A stretch of 64,000 nucleotides of DNA from Ctena decussata. Lineage: Eukaryota; Mollusca; Bivalvia; Lucinida; Lucinidae. This document shows, piece after piece, positions 25,213 through 35,245 of this stretch; position 1 is the first letter of the stretch; the number at the start of each line of letters is the position of its first letter. Where the stretch lies: NCBI GenBank assembly GCA_963989385.1, contig OZ022511.1, positions 28,514,503 to 28,578,502 on the forward strand, written 5' to 3'. Below the pieces are notes generated by a model, which saw only the letters and a list, made by a program, of their open reading frames with translations, made no database searches and was not told the DNA's origin. The position numbers and the translations under genes were made by a program.

Positions 25213-26040
25213 CTAAAAAAGTGTACATCGGAAAGTATCAGACAAGTCGTTTTGCAAGGGGTTCCCTAACTCTGCTTCGCACACCAGTTAACGCTATTTT
25301 TAGTTCGCGCCAAAAATAGATTACGCGGCTGATCCCATGCTGCACTGTGTTTTGGCATAGTGATAACCCATCCACCATGCCAGAACCTCCAGAAGGGCTC
25401 ACGGCAAGAGAAACAAATGCCCTTTGGAGAATGACATCTGGAATCACGCACATATAGGCACATGACAAAGTTATTTTTAGAGCTGGAATTCCAACACATT
25501 GTTCAAGCAAAGAAAATTAACAAAATACAAACACTCAAAAAGTATTATAGACATTGATATTATTGTGTAAACATTTTCAAGGTTTTGCCAACATTAAGCG
25601 GAATAAGTGTGAGTTTGCATACTTTTGGTCATTCCTGTTACTGTCACCCCTGTTACTGTCATCCCTGTTACCCACCAAAAGTAACAGTAATGACACCTTA
25701 AATATAATTAGATATGTAAAATATGAAAGATGGTTGTGTTTGACATCTATAATTCTTTCAACTAGCCCAATTTGAATATGCCGTGTCTTCTACAGAACAG
25801 TTTAAGCGGCCTTTTGTTGGCTGTGGTAACTGGGATGACACATATCCGCAGAATAAGTAACAGGGATGACCTATTCACCGCACACCTTTTTCAGGTTGAA
25901 ACACATTTTACGTTTTCATAAACTTTAGCGTTTCACTGACACAAACATTATTTACTGAAGTAAATGCTCATGAAAGTGTTTAAGCTACACTTATTTTTAA
26001 ACTTTTCGAAGCTGGTGGTTGTCAGTAAGTGGAATTTCCT
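25213..26040. other. No gene; short repeated words
   Basis: A block at 25620-25880 repeats cctgttactgtca and gggatgac in both orientations. The stretch 25330-25480 is less AT-rich and open on the minus strand for about 90 codons, but matches no family I know. Confidence 0.4.
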
Positions 26041-26760
26041 TGATTTTCCCCGCCTTTACTTATCAAACGGACCATATTTTTTCCCATTATAAGCCCATTG
26101 ACTTATAATAGGAAAAAATGTTGTCCATTCGATAACATCTTCATTTCAAATCGGAGTTTTGTCAAACTTGCAGGTACATGTAACGAGGACAGGCATTAAA
26201 TATCGATTAAGTTCGATTTTAGGCAAGATCGTACTAGTCACTTTGGATAGACTTATAATGGAGAAAATGTTGTCCGGTCGGTAGCGACTTCAGTTTGATC
26301 GAATCATCGTAGATCTTGCTGGTAACCAGAACAGTCATAAAATCTCGGATGAGTTTGAGTGCCGACCAGATTGGACAATTCATTTCGGAGTTACCTGTCA
26401 TTGAGTGTTGAAAAAGCCCATATCTGACCTTGTCCGATCGATAGTGACTTCAAACTGGAGGATAGCATGGAAGCAATAAATTCCCGGAAGTGTTCGAACT
26501 TTTGCCAGATCGGAATATTTACTTCGGAGCTACGTGCCCTTGAAAGTTGAAAAAGCCCGTATTTGACATTGTCCGATCGATAGTGACTTTAATTGTGATT
26601 GTATCTAAATCAAGCTGGGCGATATACAGGGCAGCAATGAATTCTCGGATGAGTTTGAATTTTGGCCAGATCGAATTATTAACTTCGGAGAAACGTGCTC
26701 TTGTGTGCTAAAACATCCCATATTCGACCTTGTCCGATCGATAGTGACTTTAAGCAGGTG
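26041..26760. repeat. Degenerate tandem repeat, about 150-bp unit, five copies
   Basis: The word tgtccgatcgatagtgactt and variants recur at 26122, 26271, 26431, 26570 and 26731 (spacing 139-161), each preceded by aaaaagccc-type sequence and a cttcggag block. Confidence 0.8.
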
Positions 26761-27410
26761 ATTTGTGGTAAATACAAAGATCTGAACAAGACCATAAAAT
26801 ATTAACGTATCTCCCAGAAAATTAGCGGATTTCTTATTTTTGTTGTTCTTTGGGAATACAAAGTAGAGGGACGTGTTGTTTAAAAAGGTGTTTTTATGAG
26901 AACAGATCAAAGGGTGATTTTCTGCGCAGAAATCTTTATTGAAAATGTGCTTAGCTCTGAAGGTTCTATAATGCATTAACAAGTGTCTTATCAATTATTT
27001 GTTCAAACTCTTTCTCAAATTGTAAAGTAGACCAGATGAAAACAGTAGTTTCTTTCCAAATATTTGGCCAAATATATTTTGCATGTATTTTGGATGAATT
27101 CATTGAATACAGGGTAGGCAGTTATACCTATATTATACTTACGATGTAAATAATACATTATTTTGACAAAGACAGGTGAGTAAGTGAAATTGTTCAACCT
27201 TGAAAATAGACTTTACTGTGTCTTTTGACAAATATTTGGACACAGGCTACGTCTATATTTATCTACGAATTTACAGAGTAACTACACTTTAGGAACTGAC
27301 TGAATCAGATCCCAAACCCTATCCCCAACATCAAAGGGAAAGATTGACAAAGACATCGCAACAAACAATAAATTACAAGTGATAAGCCGAGTCAGCAGCT
27401 CTTTCCCATA

Positions 27411-27540
27411 ACCAACAAAGTGGCATGTGCGCCAAGCAAACACTCAGATCGGCCTGGGCATCCGCCCAGTCTGATCAGAGTCTTAGCAATGTGCTTAAAG
27501 GGTAGCTAAGGGTCTAAGCTAGCTTCATGCGGACAAAGGC
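27411..27540. mobile_element. Foldback MITE, family C copy 3 (truncated)
   Basis: The left part (accaacaaagtggcatgtgc) and loop are present; the right arm is lost after about 27536. Decayed copy. Confidence 0.7.
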
Positions 27541-27559
27541 TCAAATGAACTCACCGGGC

Positions 27560-27632
27560 ATACGACGTTGAATCAATATTGATTCAAAATTGATTCAGTG
27601 TTGTTTAAACGGTGTATGCCTGCTGGGAAGCT
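27560..27632. repeat. Short foldback, GTTGAATCAA family
   Basis: gttgaatcaatattgattca with ...tatgcctgctggga at the right. Related short foldbacks lie near 35005, 48962 and 52262. Confidence 0.5.
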
Positions 27633-27685
27633 ACACAGGAAAGGCCATAATCACAAAACACAACCCACCTAAGGCACCGAATGAC

Positions 27686-27757
27686 GGGACCCAGCGGGCA
27701 CATGACGTCATATTGACGTCAGTACAATGTTATTTCGACGTCATGTGTCTGCTAGGG
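27686..27757. repeat. Short foldback with GCGGGCACATGACGTCA ends
   Basis: cagcgggcacatgacgtcat is mirrored by atttcgacgtcatgtgtctgctag at the right. A small non-coding palindromic element. Confidence 0.55.
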
Positions 27758-27836
27758 AGAAACTCAAACGACAAAATTGATTCACACATCTTCCATGTCT
27801 AACACAGAAGAGCTATGCGTACAATTCATTCTCGTT

Positions 27837-28050
27837 ACCTCAAACACTGATATCTCAAAGTACCTTCTTATATCAAAGAATATAGTTTGGTCACATTTCC
27901 TGTGTTTCTTTACATTTCAACTTCGGATATCTCACACTTCTTGTATGTCAAAGTAAACTTTCTGGGACCACAAAATTTACTTTGAGATACCAGTAGTTTT
28001 AGATGGAATTCGACTTTGAGCTATCGACTGTTATTGCAATAATATCAAAA
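27837..28050. repeat. GATATC-type dispersed repeat, copy 1
   Basis: The words actgatatctcaaagtac and tttactttgagatac recur, inverted or direct, at 37405-37620 and 60110-60240. Confidence 0.5.
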
Positions 28051-28112
28051 ACTACTATCAGGAAGTAAGATGTAGAGCTATGCAGGTGACCGCAATGCAA
28101 AATATACAACTA

Positions 28113-28333
28113 GGGTCTTTTTAATAAAACGACTTAAGACGTTGCTATGCTGTTGCTAAGGCTAAAGTCCTATAAAGGAGAGTCCCTACGACTATGAAAG
28201 TTGCTCTGGAGGAACAGTCTTTGTAAGACTGTTCCTCCAGAGCAAATTTCATAGTTGTACGGAATCTCCTTCAAAACAATTTAGCCTTAGCAACAGCATA
28301 GCAACCACTTAAGTCGTTTTATGAATACGGCCC
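28113..28333. mobile_element. PIF/Harbinger-like MITE, family A copy 2
   Basis: Same palindrome as the element at 590; the right end GAATACGGCCC is intact and the left end is mutated (GGGTC). The flank reads CTA on the left and CTG on the right, probably a decayed CWG duplication. Confidence 0.75.
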
Positions 28334-28429
28334 CTGATCTGCACCAGGCGGTTCAGCCTTGGAATGAACAGTAGCTAAAACTTAATCATGTTAATCTACT
28401 GGAACTTAAACTAGTTTTATATGCACAAC

Positions 28430-29400
28430 CTCATACTACATTCTGATGCACCTCCAAAATATCTAGTAGCCGTTCTGTTCAGAAAAAATACCAATAGCCC
28501 CTGTAGAATCGTCGTTGCTAAGCCAGAAGAGTTGACATGTGTCCAAACCACCTCAGTTTCCATTTCTTTACCATGGTCAGGAGTTATTCATATTCGCCAA
28601 TGGCTGCTTGGATCTTTGTGTGAACATCCTCATTAGTGACGTGGTCCTTGTATGAGCTGTTCTTTTCTATAACTCACCTTCAAAGTCTACGACTCACGGC
28701 ATACAGAAATATGGATATGACAAGAAAGTGCACCAGTTTCACTTTTGATCCGAGAGATATGTTATTATGTCTCCAAATTTATTTCAGCTTTGTCAAAACC
28801 TGCAGTGGCTGCAGTGGCTTGTGCAATTCTTGAGAGACCCTCCAGGTTTCGAGCCTATTTGAAGCTTAACCTTTTTACAGCTCCTAGCTTCTGTCCTTTA
28901 ACCATGATCTCTCACTGAATGACATCAGCGCTGTTTGTCATTAGTTTGGCGTTCTCATCATTTATCTCCTTGTGCAGCTTTTTTCGAGACTTTTAACTAG
29001 GGTTTCTAGTTCCTGCTCATCCTCAGCAAGAGCGTTGTTGTCATCAGCAACCGCGGACTGATGATAGTTCTGTCGCCAATCATCGGCTGACCATTACATC
29101 ATGTTCTTCCAGAGCATCAGGCAAGCCTTTGATGGCTGATGAGTCTGATGGCTCTGTAATTCTAGCAGAGCTGTAGGTTGTCATTTTTAAGGAGTGTAAT
29201 AATCAGAGACTGTGTACATGGGGTCCGCCATTCTCTTGATCTCCAGATCTTGTTACAGATTTTTATTAGGATATCAGTCATGGTCTCCTTGCCTGCTTTA
29301 ACAAGTTCTGCTGGTACATTATTTACGCCGACTGACTTCCCTTTTTTTCAGCACTGCTACTGCAATCTCAACTTCCTCACGAAAAATCTATTGTATATAT
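28430..29400 (-). pseudogene. Dead LINE (non-LTR retrotransposon) reverse-transcriptase region
   Basis: On the minus strand, frames broken by stops and shifts read EEVEIAVAVLKK, then VPAELVKAGKE and KICNKIWRSREW (palm region of a LINE reverse transcriptase). Further on come SYKDHVTNEDVHTKIQAAIG and VKKWKLRWFGHM, the usual C-terminal block of the same ORF2. The middle, with the catalytic YADD region, is missing or unrecognisable. This is an internally deleted remnant and cannot be active. Confidence 0.8.
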
Positions 29401-29639
29401 TTTGTGTGTAGCTGTATTGTCGATGTCGTAAGCAACTTCGTATAATTGCTTTATAACTTTTTGTCAAGTCTCTCAACATGTTTCGTAGTCTTCCAATAAG
29501 CCTGCGTCTTGTCCGAGGGCTGGGCGGATTTACAGGGGTTCTTTGGCCATGTCAACGGCCGTTTAAACGGTATTTCAGTTATTATGGGCACAAACGACAA
29601 TGTTAAGATGAGATGAAGGTGAAATATAGACATTTTTTA

Positions 29640-29703
29640 GAGCGAGAATTGAACCCGCGACCTCTGGATTTTGAGTCCAGACCGTGTGCTCCTCGGCGAA
29701 CAT
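29640..29703 (-). other. tRNA-like sequence, probably pseudo-tRNA or SINE head
   Basis: On the minus strand: gccgaggagcacacggtctg, an anticodon loop ctCAAaa in a perfect stem, and B box GGTTCAATTC. There is no matching acceptor stem, and the long variable arm expected of tRNA-Leu is absent, so it is not a working gene. Confidence 0.55.
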
Positions 29704-30000
29704 GACATTCTGTCTCATCCGCAACAAAGCTCTTTATAAACGAGATGAAATGGCGTCGTGAACATCTCGTGAAAGCATATATGCGGAAGCGACTGCTCTG
29801 ACCAGCCTAGACTTGGCACATTCGCAGTTCACCTTTAACTGGACCTTGTAGGCTGCAAAATCCAGACTGGGAGAAGACCTAGCCACACTGTGCATGTGCA
29901 TTGGCTGCTTTTTTGCTCGCGCAGTTTCGCTTATCTGATTAGATAGAACGTTGTGTGGACTTTCACTTAGTGCCACCGGAGTGACGTTGGTGCGGGAGAG

Positions 30001-30095
30001 GGAACTTTTCTGCCATTTTCATTTTTGCCTCCCTACTAAATGGGGTCAGCTCTTAAAGGGAAGAATTTGCTCCTCTAGGACAGCAGACCCCTTTT
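30001..30095. mobile_element. MITE family E copy 1 (partial)
   Basis: The words tgccattttcatttttgcct and aaagggaagaatttgctcct are shared with 30757, 46840 and 47717. Confidence 0.6.
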
Positions 30096-30533
30096 AAGAA
30101 TAGTTTTATCGTCCAGGAAGTAAATATATGTAGTAAGAAATGCAAGACAAAGTAGATAGGAAGTTACAAAAGGTATCTCCCTTTGTAAAAACGGCGGATA
30201 GGGTTGAGCACTGTGCTTATCAATTCATAACACTGTCTTGTGGGAAAAATTAAACAACCATCATTATTTTTATCTTTATTTCTTGAAAGCTAAAATAAAA
30301 AAAATCAGTTAGGTAGAGTCCAGCTCTCTTCTTACATGAGCTGAGACGCACAAGGCTGGTACCACGTGCGAACAACAGACCCAGACAAGCCATTGCGTTC
30401 GTACACATCATGTGAAGAATTTACTGTAACAGAAAGGAGGCTCTAGCTAGACTGCCCGGGTACCCAGACTGGTAAGATTTTACGCTGTTCGCAGATACGT
30501 TAAGCACCGTTTTTGTGTGTTGCAACTTAAATG

Positions 30534-30723
30534 TTTTAAGCGCCAAAAAGCAGACGACAAAATTTCCTTCTGAAAAATTTCAAAACTTTTTCGTCCACGG
30601 TATTCAAAGACTTGAGGACAAACAGCGTGGATCTAGATGAGGCGGCTCCTGATGAGCTGCCTCATCACGATCCATGTTGTTTGCAAGTTCAGCTATTTTC
30701 GTCTCCAACACTCAAAAAGTTAA
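30534..30723. mobile_element. MITE family F copy 1 (TTAA-type)
   Basis: A central palindrome gatgaggcggctcctgatga sits between arms carrying agcgccaaaaagcagacgac and cgtctcc...aaagttaa. Related to the complete copy at 44822-45031. Confidence 0.65.
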
Positions 30724-30756
30724 GGTGAATAGGTATATTTTTAAAGGAGGCAACTC

Positions 30757-30900
30757 TTCCATTTTTGTTTTTGCCTCCCTTTTAATGGGGTCAATTCTCT
30801 TTAAGGAAAGAAATTGGTTCTATATAGGCCTAAGTAAATTCTTGCAGTTATGAGTAAACCCCATTCAGGAAGGGCTTCCGTTTGCAGGACAGCAAACAAT
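30757..30900. mobile_element. MITE family E copy 2
   Basis: cttccatttttgtttttgcc then tttaaggaaagaaatt and a mirrored right part with gtaaaccccattcagg. Diverged. Confidence 0.6.
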
Positions 30901-31169
30901 CAGTCACAAAGGTTGTTCCGCTTTGTAAAAAATGATAGAAGCACATGAAGATATGCCCAGACACCTGAATGCCTACAGTTGTACAGGTAACGCATGAACA
31001 TGAGCTGTGATTCTCTAGATGCCTGGCGTTGTAATGAGCCACCTATATGTAATTCTCGCTCTGTGGTACTACTGTGGAATAAGATGCCCTGGTGAAGCCC
31101 CTGAAATGAAAGTCAAGTAAACATGATAACAAATCTTTGGCATGTCAAGTGGAGCTGGTTTGCTGGGAC

Positions 31170-31170
<1 letters not shown>

Positions 31171-31198
<28 letters not shown>
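31171..31198. repeat. Poly-T tract, 28 bases
   Basis: Uninterrupted run of T; may be a minus-strand retroposon tail, but no element is recognised beside it. Confidence 0.9.
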
Positions 31199-31203
<5 letters not shown>

Positions 31204-32384
31204 TTGCAGATTTTGTTTGGCTTTTAATACGGATTGATAAAGTTTTGGTCGTTATAACTCGTTTTCTTATCATATAAAGCCAGGCAAAATGGTCATGTAT
31301 TATGAAAATAAAGGTTTCTTAATTGCAGACATACATGGTCTATTACAACTTATTAATCAATTTTTGAATAGATGACACATATTACCCGATGCAAGCCCAT
31401 TCGTATGATATGGAATCTCAGTGGTATCTATACTTAGCAAAAATAAAAACTTGACAGTCGCTATTTTTCATCCTACGGTAGTCGGGAAAAGTGAGACATA
31501 ATAATTCTTTTAATTTAAGAAAATGTAATCATTCTGTAATGTCATAGTCATATAAATTTAAAGATTCCTTAGATACAGCAAAATTGAGGCTATTGTAAAC
31601 GCCACCGGGGCACTTTTCTGTTTTCTATGCTCAAAACCCAAATAATTACCAAATTAAAATTGTCGAAGTCTGCATAAAATGATCAAAAATCTGTTGGCAA
31701 TGTTTTTCCATTATTAAATTTAATCTGTATTGACTCATAAGCTAAAATTATGCTGATGCGCGGTCGACTAGGAGGCCGTAAGGACCACATGAAAAACCTC
31801 AGTCCACGCCATTATGAAGTCGGATATTTAATTTCAATGGAATTCCCATTACACATTTAAGTCTTTATGGCAGTTTAAGAAATGTCTTTCAAATAAATTT
31901 AGTAATTAAGACATTGAGTTTGCAAGACAAGCAAACTTATCTCGAAGAAAATAACGAAAAAGACGCATTGGTATAGAAGATGCGGCATCTCATAAATCTC
32001 TATATGTTTAATTCAAAGGCAGATAAGTTGAAAGTTTTGAAACTTTAAACGTTATTTTCAGGTTGTGATTACAGTAAACATGAACATTTAAAGTGTTTTC
32101 TATGCGTACTGGAACTACTGTTTATTGCGTACAAGAGAACTTTCTTCTGCGCATGCGCAAATTTAAGTTCTGTTCTGAATTATCAAAATAGGAATAAGTT
32201 ATATAACTCCGGACAGGACAAAAATTTTCCATTAATTTTTCATGATTTTAGTAATCAGACGTCTGCCCAACTCGAAAACATCCATATATACATAACAAAC
32301 TTGCTAGGTTGGCCGGAATTGAGAAATAAAAACCGTCAAGTTTTTATTTTTGTTCAGTATATCACCCACAGCTGTAGAAAAACA
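31199..32384. other. No gene seen
   Basis: AT-rich sequence downstream of PRDM14 on that gene's strand. No exon or element end was identified. Confidence 0.5.
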
Positions 32385-32555
32385 CGAAGTAGTTGGTGAT
32401 AATTACGGATAGCTTTTGCTAAATCCCCAGGCAAATATATGTTATGATCCCTCACTGATCTGAACCGCCTCAGTGCTGTTGAGATGAGAGGTTTTCAGTG
32501 ATAAGTAAGAAAAACAACCCCACAATCATCAAATGCTCCCTCTTATCTAGAGTTC
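32385..32555. mobile_element. Diverged hAT-like MITE, family G copy 1
   Basis: Shares gatctgaaccgcctc and ctcccttcttatctaga-type words with the intact copies at 32671 and 39772. Heavily decayed. Confidence 0.55.
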
Positions 32556-32603
32556 TAGCCTCCCGCTCCCACCCCCTCCGCCCCCATCTATTTTTCTTAA
32601 GCT

Positions 32604-33036
32604 AACCGTGTCCGAGAGGTGCTTGGTCTTGTGGATAGAGGCGCTCGGATATGGTGCTGAATGTTGCGGGCAGAGCTCTAGATAAGAAGGCGTATTTGAT
32701 GATAATTAAGGATAATTTTTCTTAGTTCTCATTGAAACCATATGTTGTGACCCCTCATCTGAACCGTCTCGTCGAGACGGTTCAGATGAGGGGTCACAAC
32801 CTATGTTTTTATTCAGAATCAACAAAAATTATCCCTAATTATCATCAAATACTCCCTCTTATCTAGAGCTCTGGTTGCGGGTTCGAATCACTTTTACATA
32901 CGTAGGCAAGCCTCGACTGAAAACCGGCCTATCAACCCAGCAGTAATTAGGTACCCTTTTTTCAAATCGGGAAAGGCAGCATAAAGAGACGGACAAGTGT
33001 TCCGCTGTGGCCAGGATAAGATGGGCCAAAAACAAG
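32604..33036 (+). mobile_element. tRNA-derived SINE interrupted by a hAT-like MITE
   Basis: The tRNA-like head runs from about 32604 to gttgcggg and resumes after the insertion as ttcgaatc, rebuilding the B box GGGTTCGAATC. The body shares caacccagcagta and gggaaagg with the SINE at 40468. Its 3' end reaches to within about 15 bases of the PRDM14 stop codon. Confidence 0.78.
32671..32873. mobile_element. hAT-like MITE, family G copy 2, inside a SINE
   Basis: 203-bp foldback with CAGAGCTCTAGATAAG ends and a central cgtctcgtcgagacg. A perfect 8-bp target duplication GTTGCGGG lies at 32663-32670 and 32874-32881, as expected for hAT. Removing it restores the SINE's B box, proving the insertion. 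Confidence 0.9.
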
Positions 33037-33050
33037 GCTACGGAAAACCT

Positions 33051-33218
33051 TTACTTTAACCTACCTTCATGTATCTTCATATGTAGTTTTAGGTCCAAGA
33101 TATGGCTAAACTCTTTTCCGCAGTCTTTGCATGTAGTTGTCTTTTCACGTGCATGTGTTCGTCGCACGTGACTGTCGTGTGCAGCGTGTGAAGCAAACGC
33201 TTTTCCACAGAACTTGCA
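33051..33218 (-). CDS. PRDM14: PRDM14 terminal exon, zinc fingers 5-6 and stop
   Basis: Acceptor TTGCAG at the right, then 55 codons and TAA at 33053-33051. It encodes finger 5 ([20 protein letters not shown]) and finger 6 ([20 protein letters not shown]), then HEGRLK and the stop. Vertebrate PRDM14 also ends a few residues after finger 6. A donor-like GAAG|GTAGGT sits just before the stop, so an extra exon cannot be excluded. A SINE abuts the gene's 3' side. Confidence 0.92.
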   Translation of the reverse strand, partial: CKFCGKAFASHAAHDSHVRRTHAREKTTTCKDCGKEFSHILDLKLHMKIHEGRLK

Positions 33219-35204
33219 CTGCAATACAAGTGATTGTTTAGTTGGCCGTCCATCATTTTGCCTTGTGTAAAGTCAGATTATGCTGATAAGTGTTTACCAT
33301 TGAAGCAACATAAAAGCACAGTACAATATTTATGTCTGCAAAATCTGCAAATCTAAAAACACACACCCTTTTTAAGCTATATCAAACTGAGAATGGCAAA
33401 CAGTATAAATTCAGATGAGACGGGTCATTATGAGCAGAGCATCTGGAGCTATGTTGTATGCAAATCGAATTATTTCAACTACAGCAAATCCTGTCTTAAT
33501 GGCCGCTGTCAGAGAGTGGTTTTCCCCCTCCCCCCCCGGAAAAATGACTATAGGAAGGTCGGCTTTATAGTGGATTATCCGGCCCTTATAGAGCCACTTT
33601 TCCCCCATAGTCCCTTTTCCCCCACCGGGAAATTGGTTATTAGTGAATTTGGTATGGTTATTTGTATTTTGCGGAACGGAACGGAATGGAACAGAGACAT
33701 TTTACAGAATTAATCGCATAAGAATGTATCAGTACTTCAGGGGAAGTAATAAACGTGATTAATTCCAAAAAAATCAATATGCAAATTTAGCAACTATAGT
33801 TTTATAATAATCAATAATTACTAATTTAAGGAACGAACATGGCGTGGTTGCTTCCCATCGCAGATATTTATATACGTATACCATGCAAGCTTATAGGAAG
33901 ATGTACGGACGGGTGCTTTGTCCAGTCATTTTTGATTTTGTATGGAGTTTATTATACATTGAAAATAGTAATACGACGTGTGTCCCGATGGGAGTTGAGC
34001 CCACGACATCCTGAAAGGCGAACACTAGTCCAGGCACTCCGCTGCGCGCACGCACAGATGAACGCTTGTACAAACACAAAATTATACAAATTTATGCACA
34101 CAACCACATTCACTCATAGCCGTTTTGGCTAACATGGAAAAGCAAAATGCGATCCAGTTTTCCCAAAAAACAAAAGTAAGACAGACTGATGGACACATGC
34201 ATGCGTTTCTAGCATATGTTATCCATCGATATTTCACGGACAGATACTCATATTTCTGTTTCAGTTATGAACCTCGCTATTATAGTTGGAGAAGGAGCAA
34301 ATTCCACTATGTAGCGTGTTTTCCTGCAATCATATTACCAGGGGGAAAATCCACTATAGAGGGGAAAAACGGCTATGCAAAAACACGTATAGTAGATTTT
34401 CCCCGGGGAAAATTGGCTATATAGTCAGATTTCCGGGGGGAAATATTCTACTATATAGCCATTTTTCCGGGGGGAAAATCTACTATAGAAAAATCATAGT
34501 CATTTTTCCGGGGGGAAAAACTACTAGGGGGGAAAAGCTACTCTCTGACAGCCGCCTCTATAAAAGCGACCGGGATTACGCCAGTATGTATTCAGTTCCC
34601 GAAAAAGGCAAATGCATTAAAGTGTACCTGTATTAAGCAAGCACCTGCAAGCAAATTTTGATTATCCCTTTTATCCCTTAGGTGCTTGCTTAATACAGGT
34701 TTGACTTATGACTTATTGTTATGACTTATTGTCTGCGCGTTTAGTTTTAGATGCAGAAATCCTCATCTGCCAACTATCTCATGCGATCAGGTATCTTAAA
34801 AACTCTTTCTCCACGTAAATTCGAGGAACTATCGGTTATAGAATATTTATTTTGTTCAAATTTGGTATTTGAGTTCCGAAAGGCAGATATTCAAATGCAA
34901 AGTATATGGTTAAATTTCTCAGTCCACAGATTTTGTATAATTGGATGTTCACTATTTATATTTAGATTGTGCATTAGTTTCCACAGGGCACTTAGTGATG
35001 AATATTCATTGACTCGACGTTGATTCAACGTCGTGAAGTTGATTCAAGGTTGAACCAATGTTTATTCGGAACTAAGTGCCAGTTGGGTTGCTCGTTATCG
35101 AAACACAATGATAGAGTGATTTAATATTGCTTGCATTGCACTGTTCGCTATTTGTATTATGTTGTATCCTCAAAGTCCAGTTGGGCTATTGGAATTGAAT
35201 AAAA

Positions 35205-35245
<41 letters not shown>

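Noticed and set aside
25238..25510. Minus-strand 90-codon ORF as an exon
   Set aside because: Two frames are open over the same stretch and no family is recognised.
34125..34636. ORFs of 99-116 codons rich in PGGK repeats
   Set aside because: They read through ttttccccgg subterminal repeats of a transposable element.
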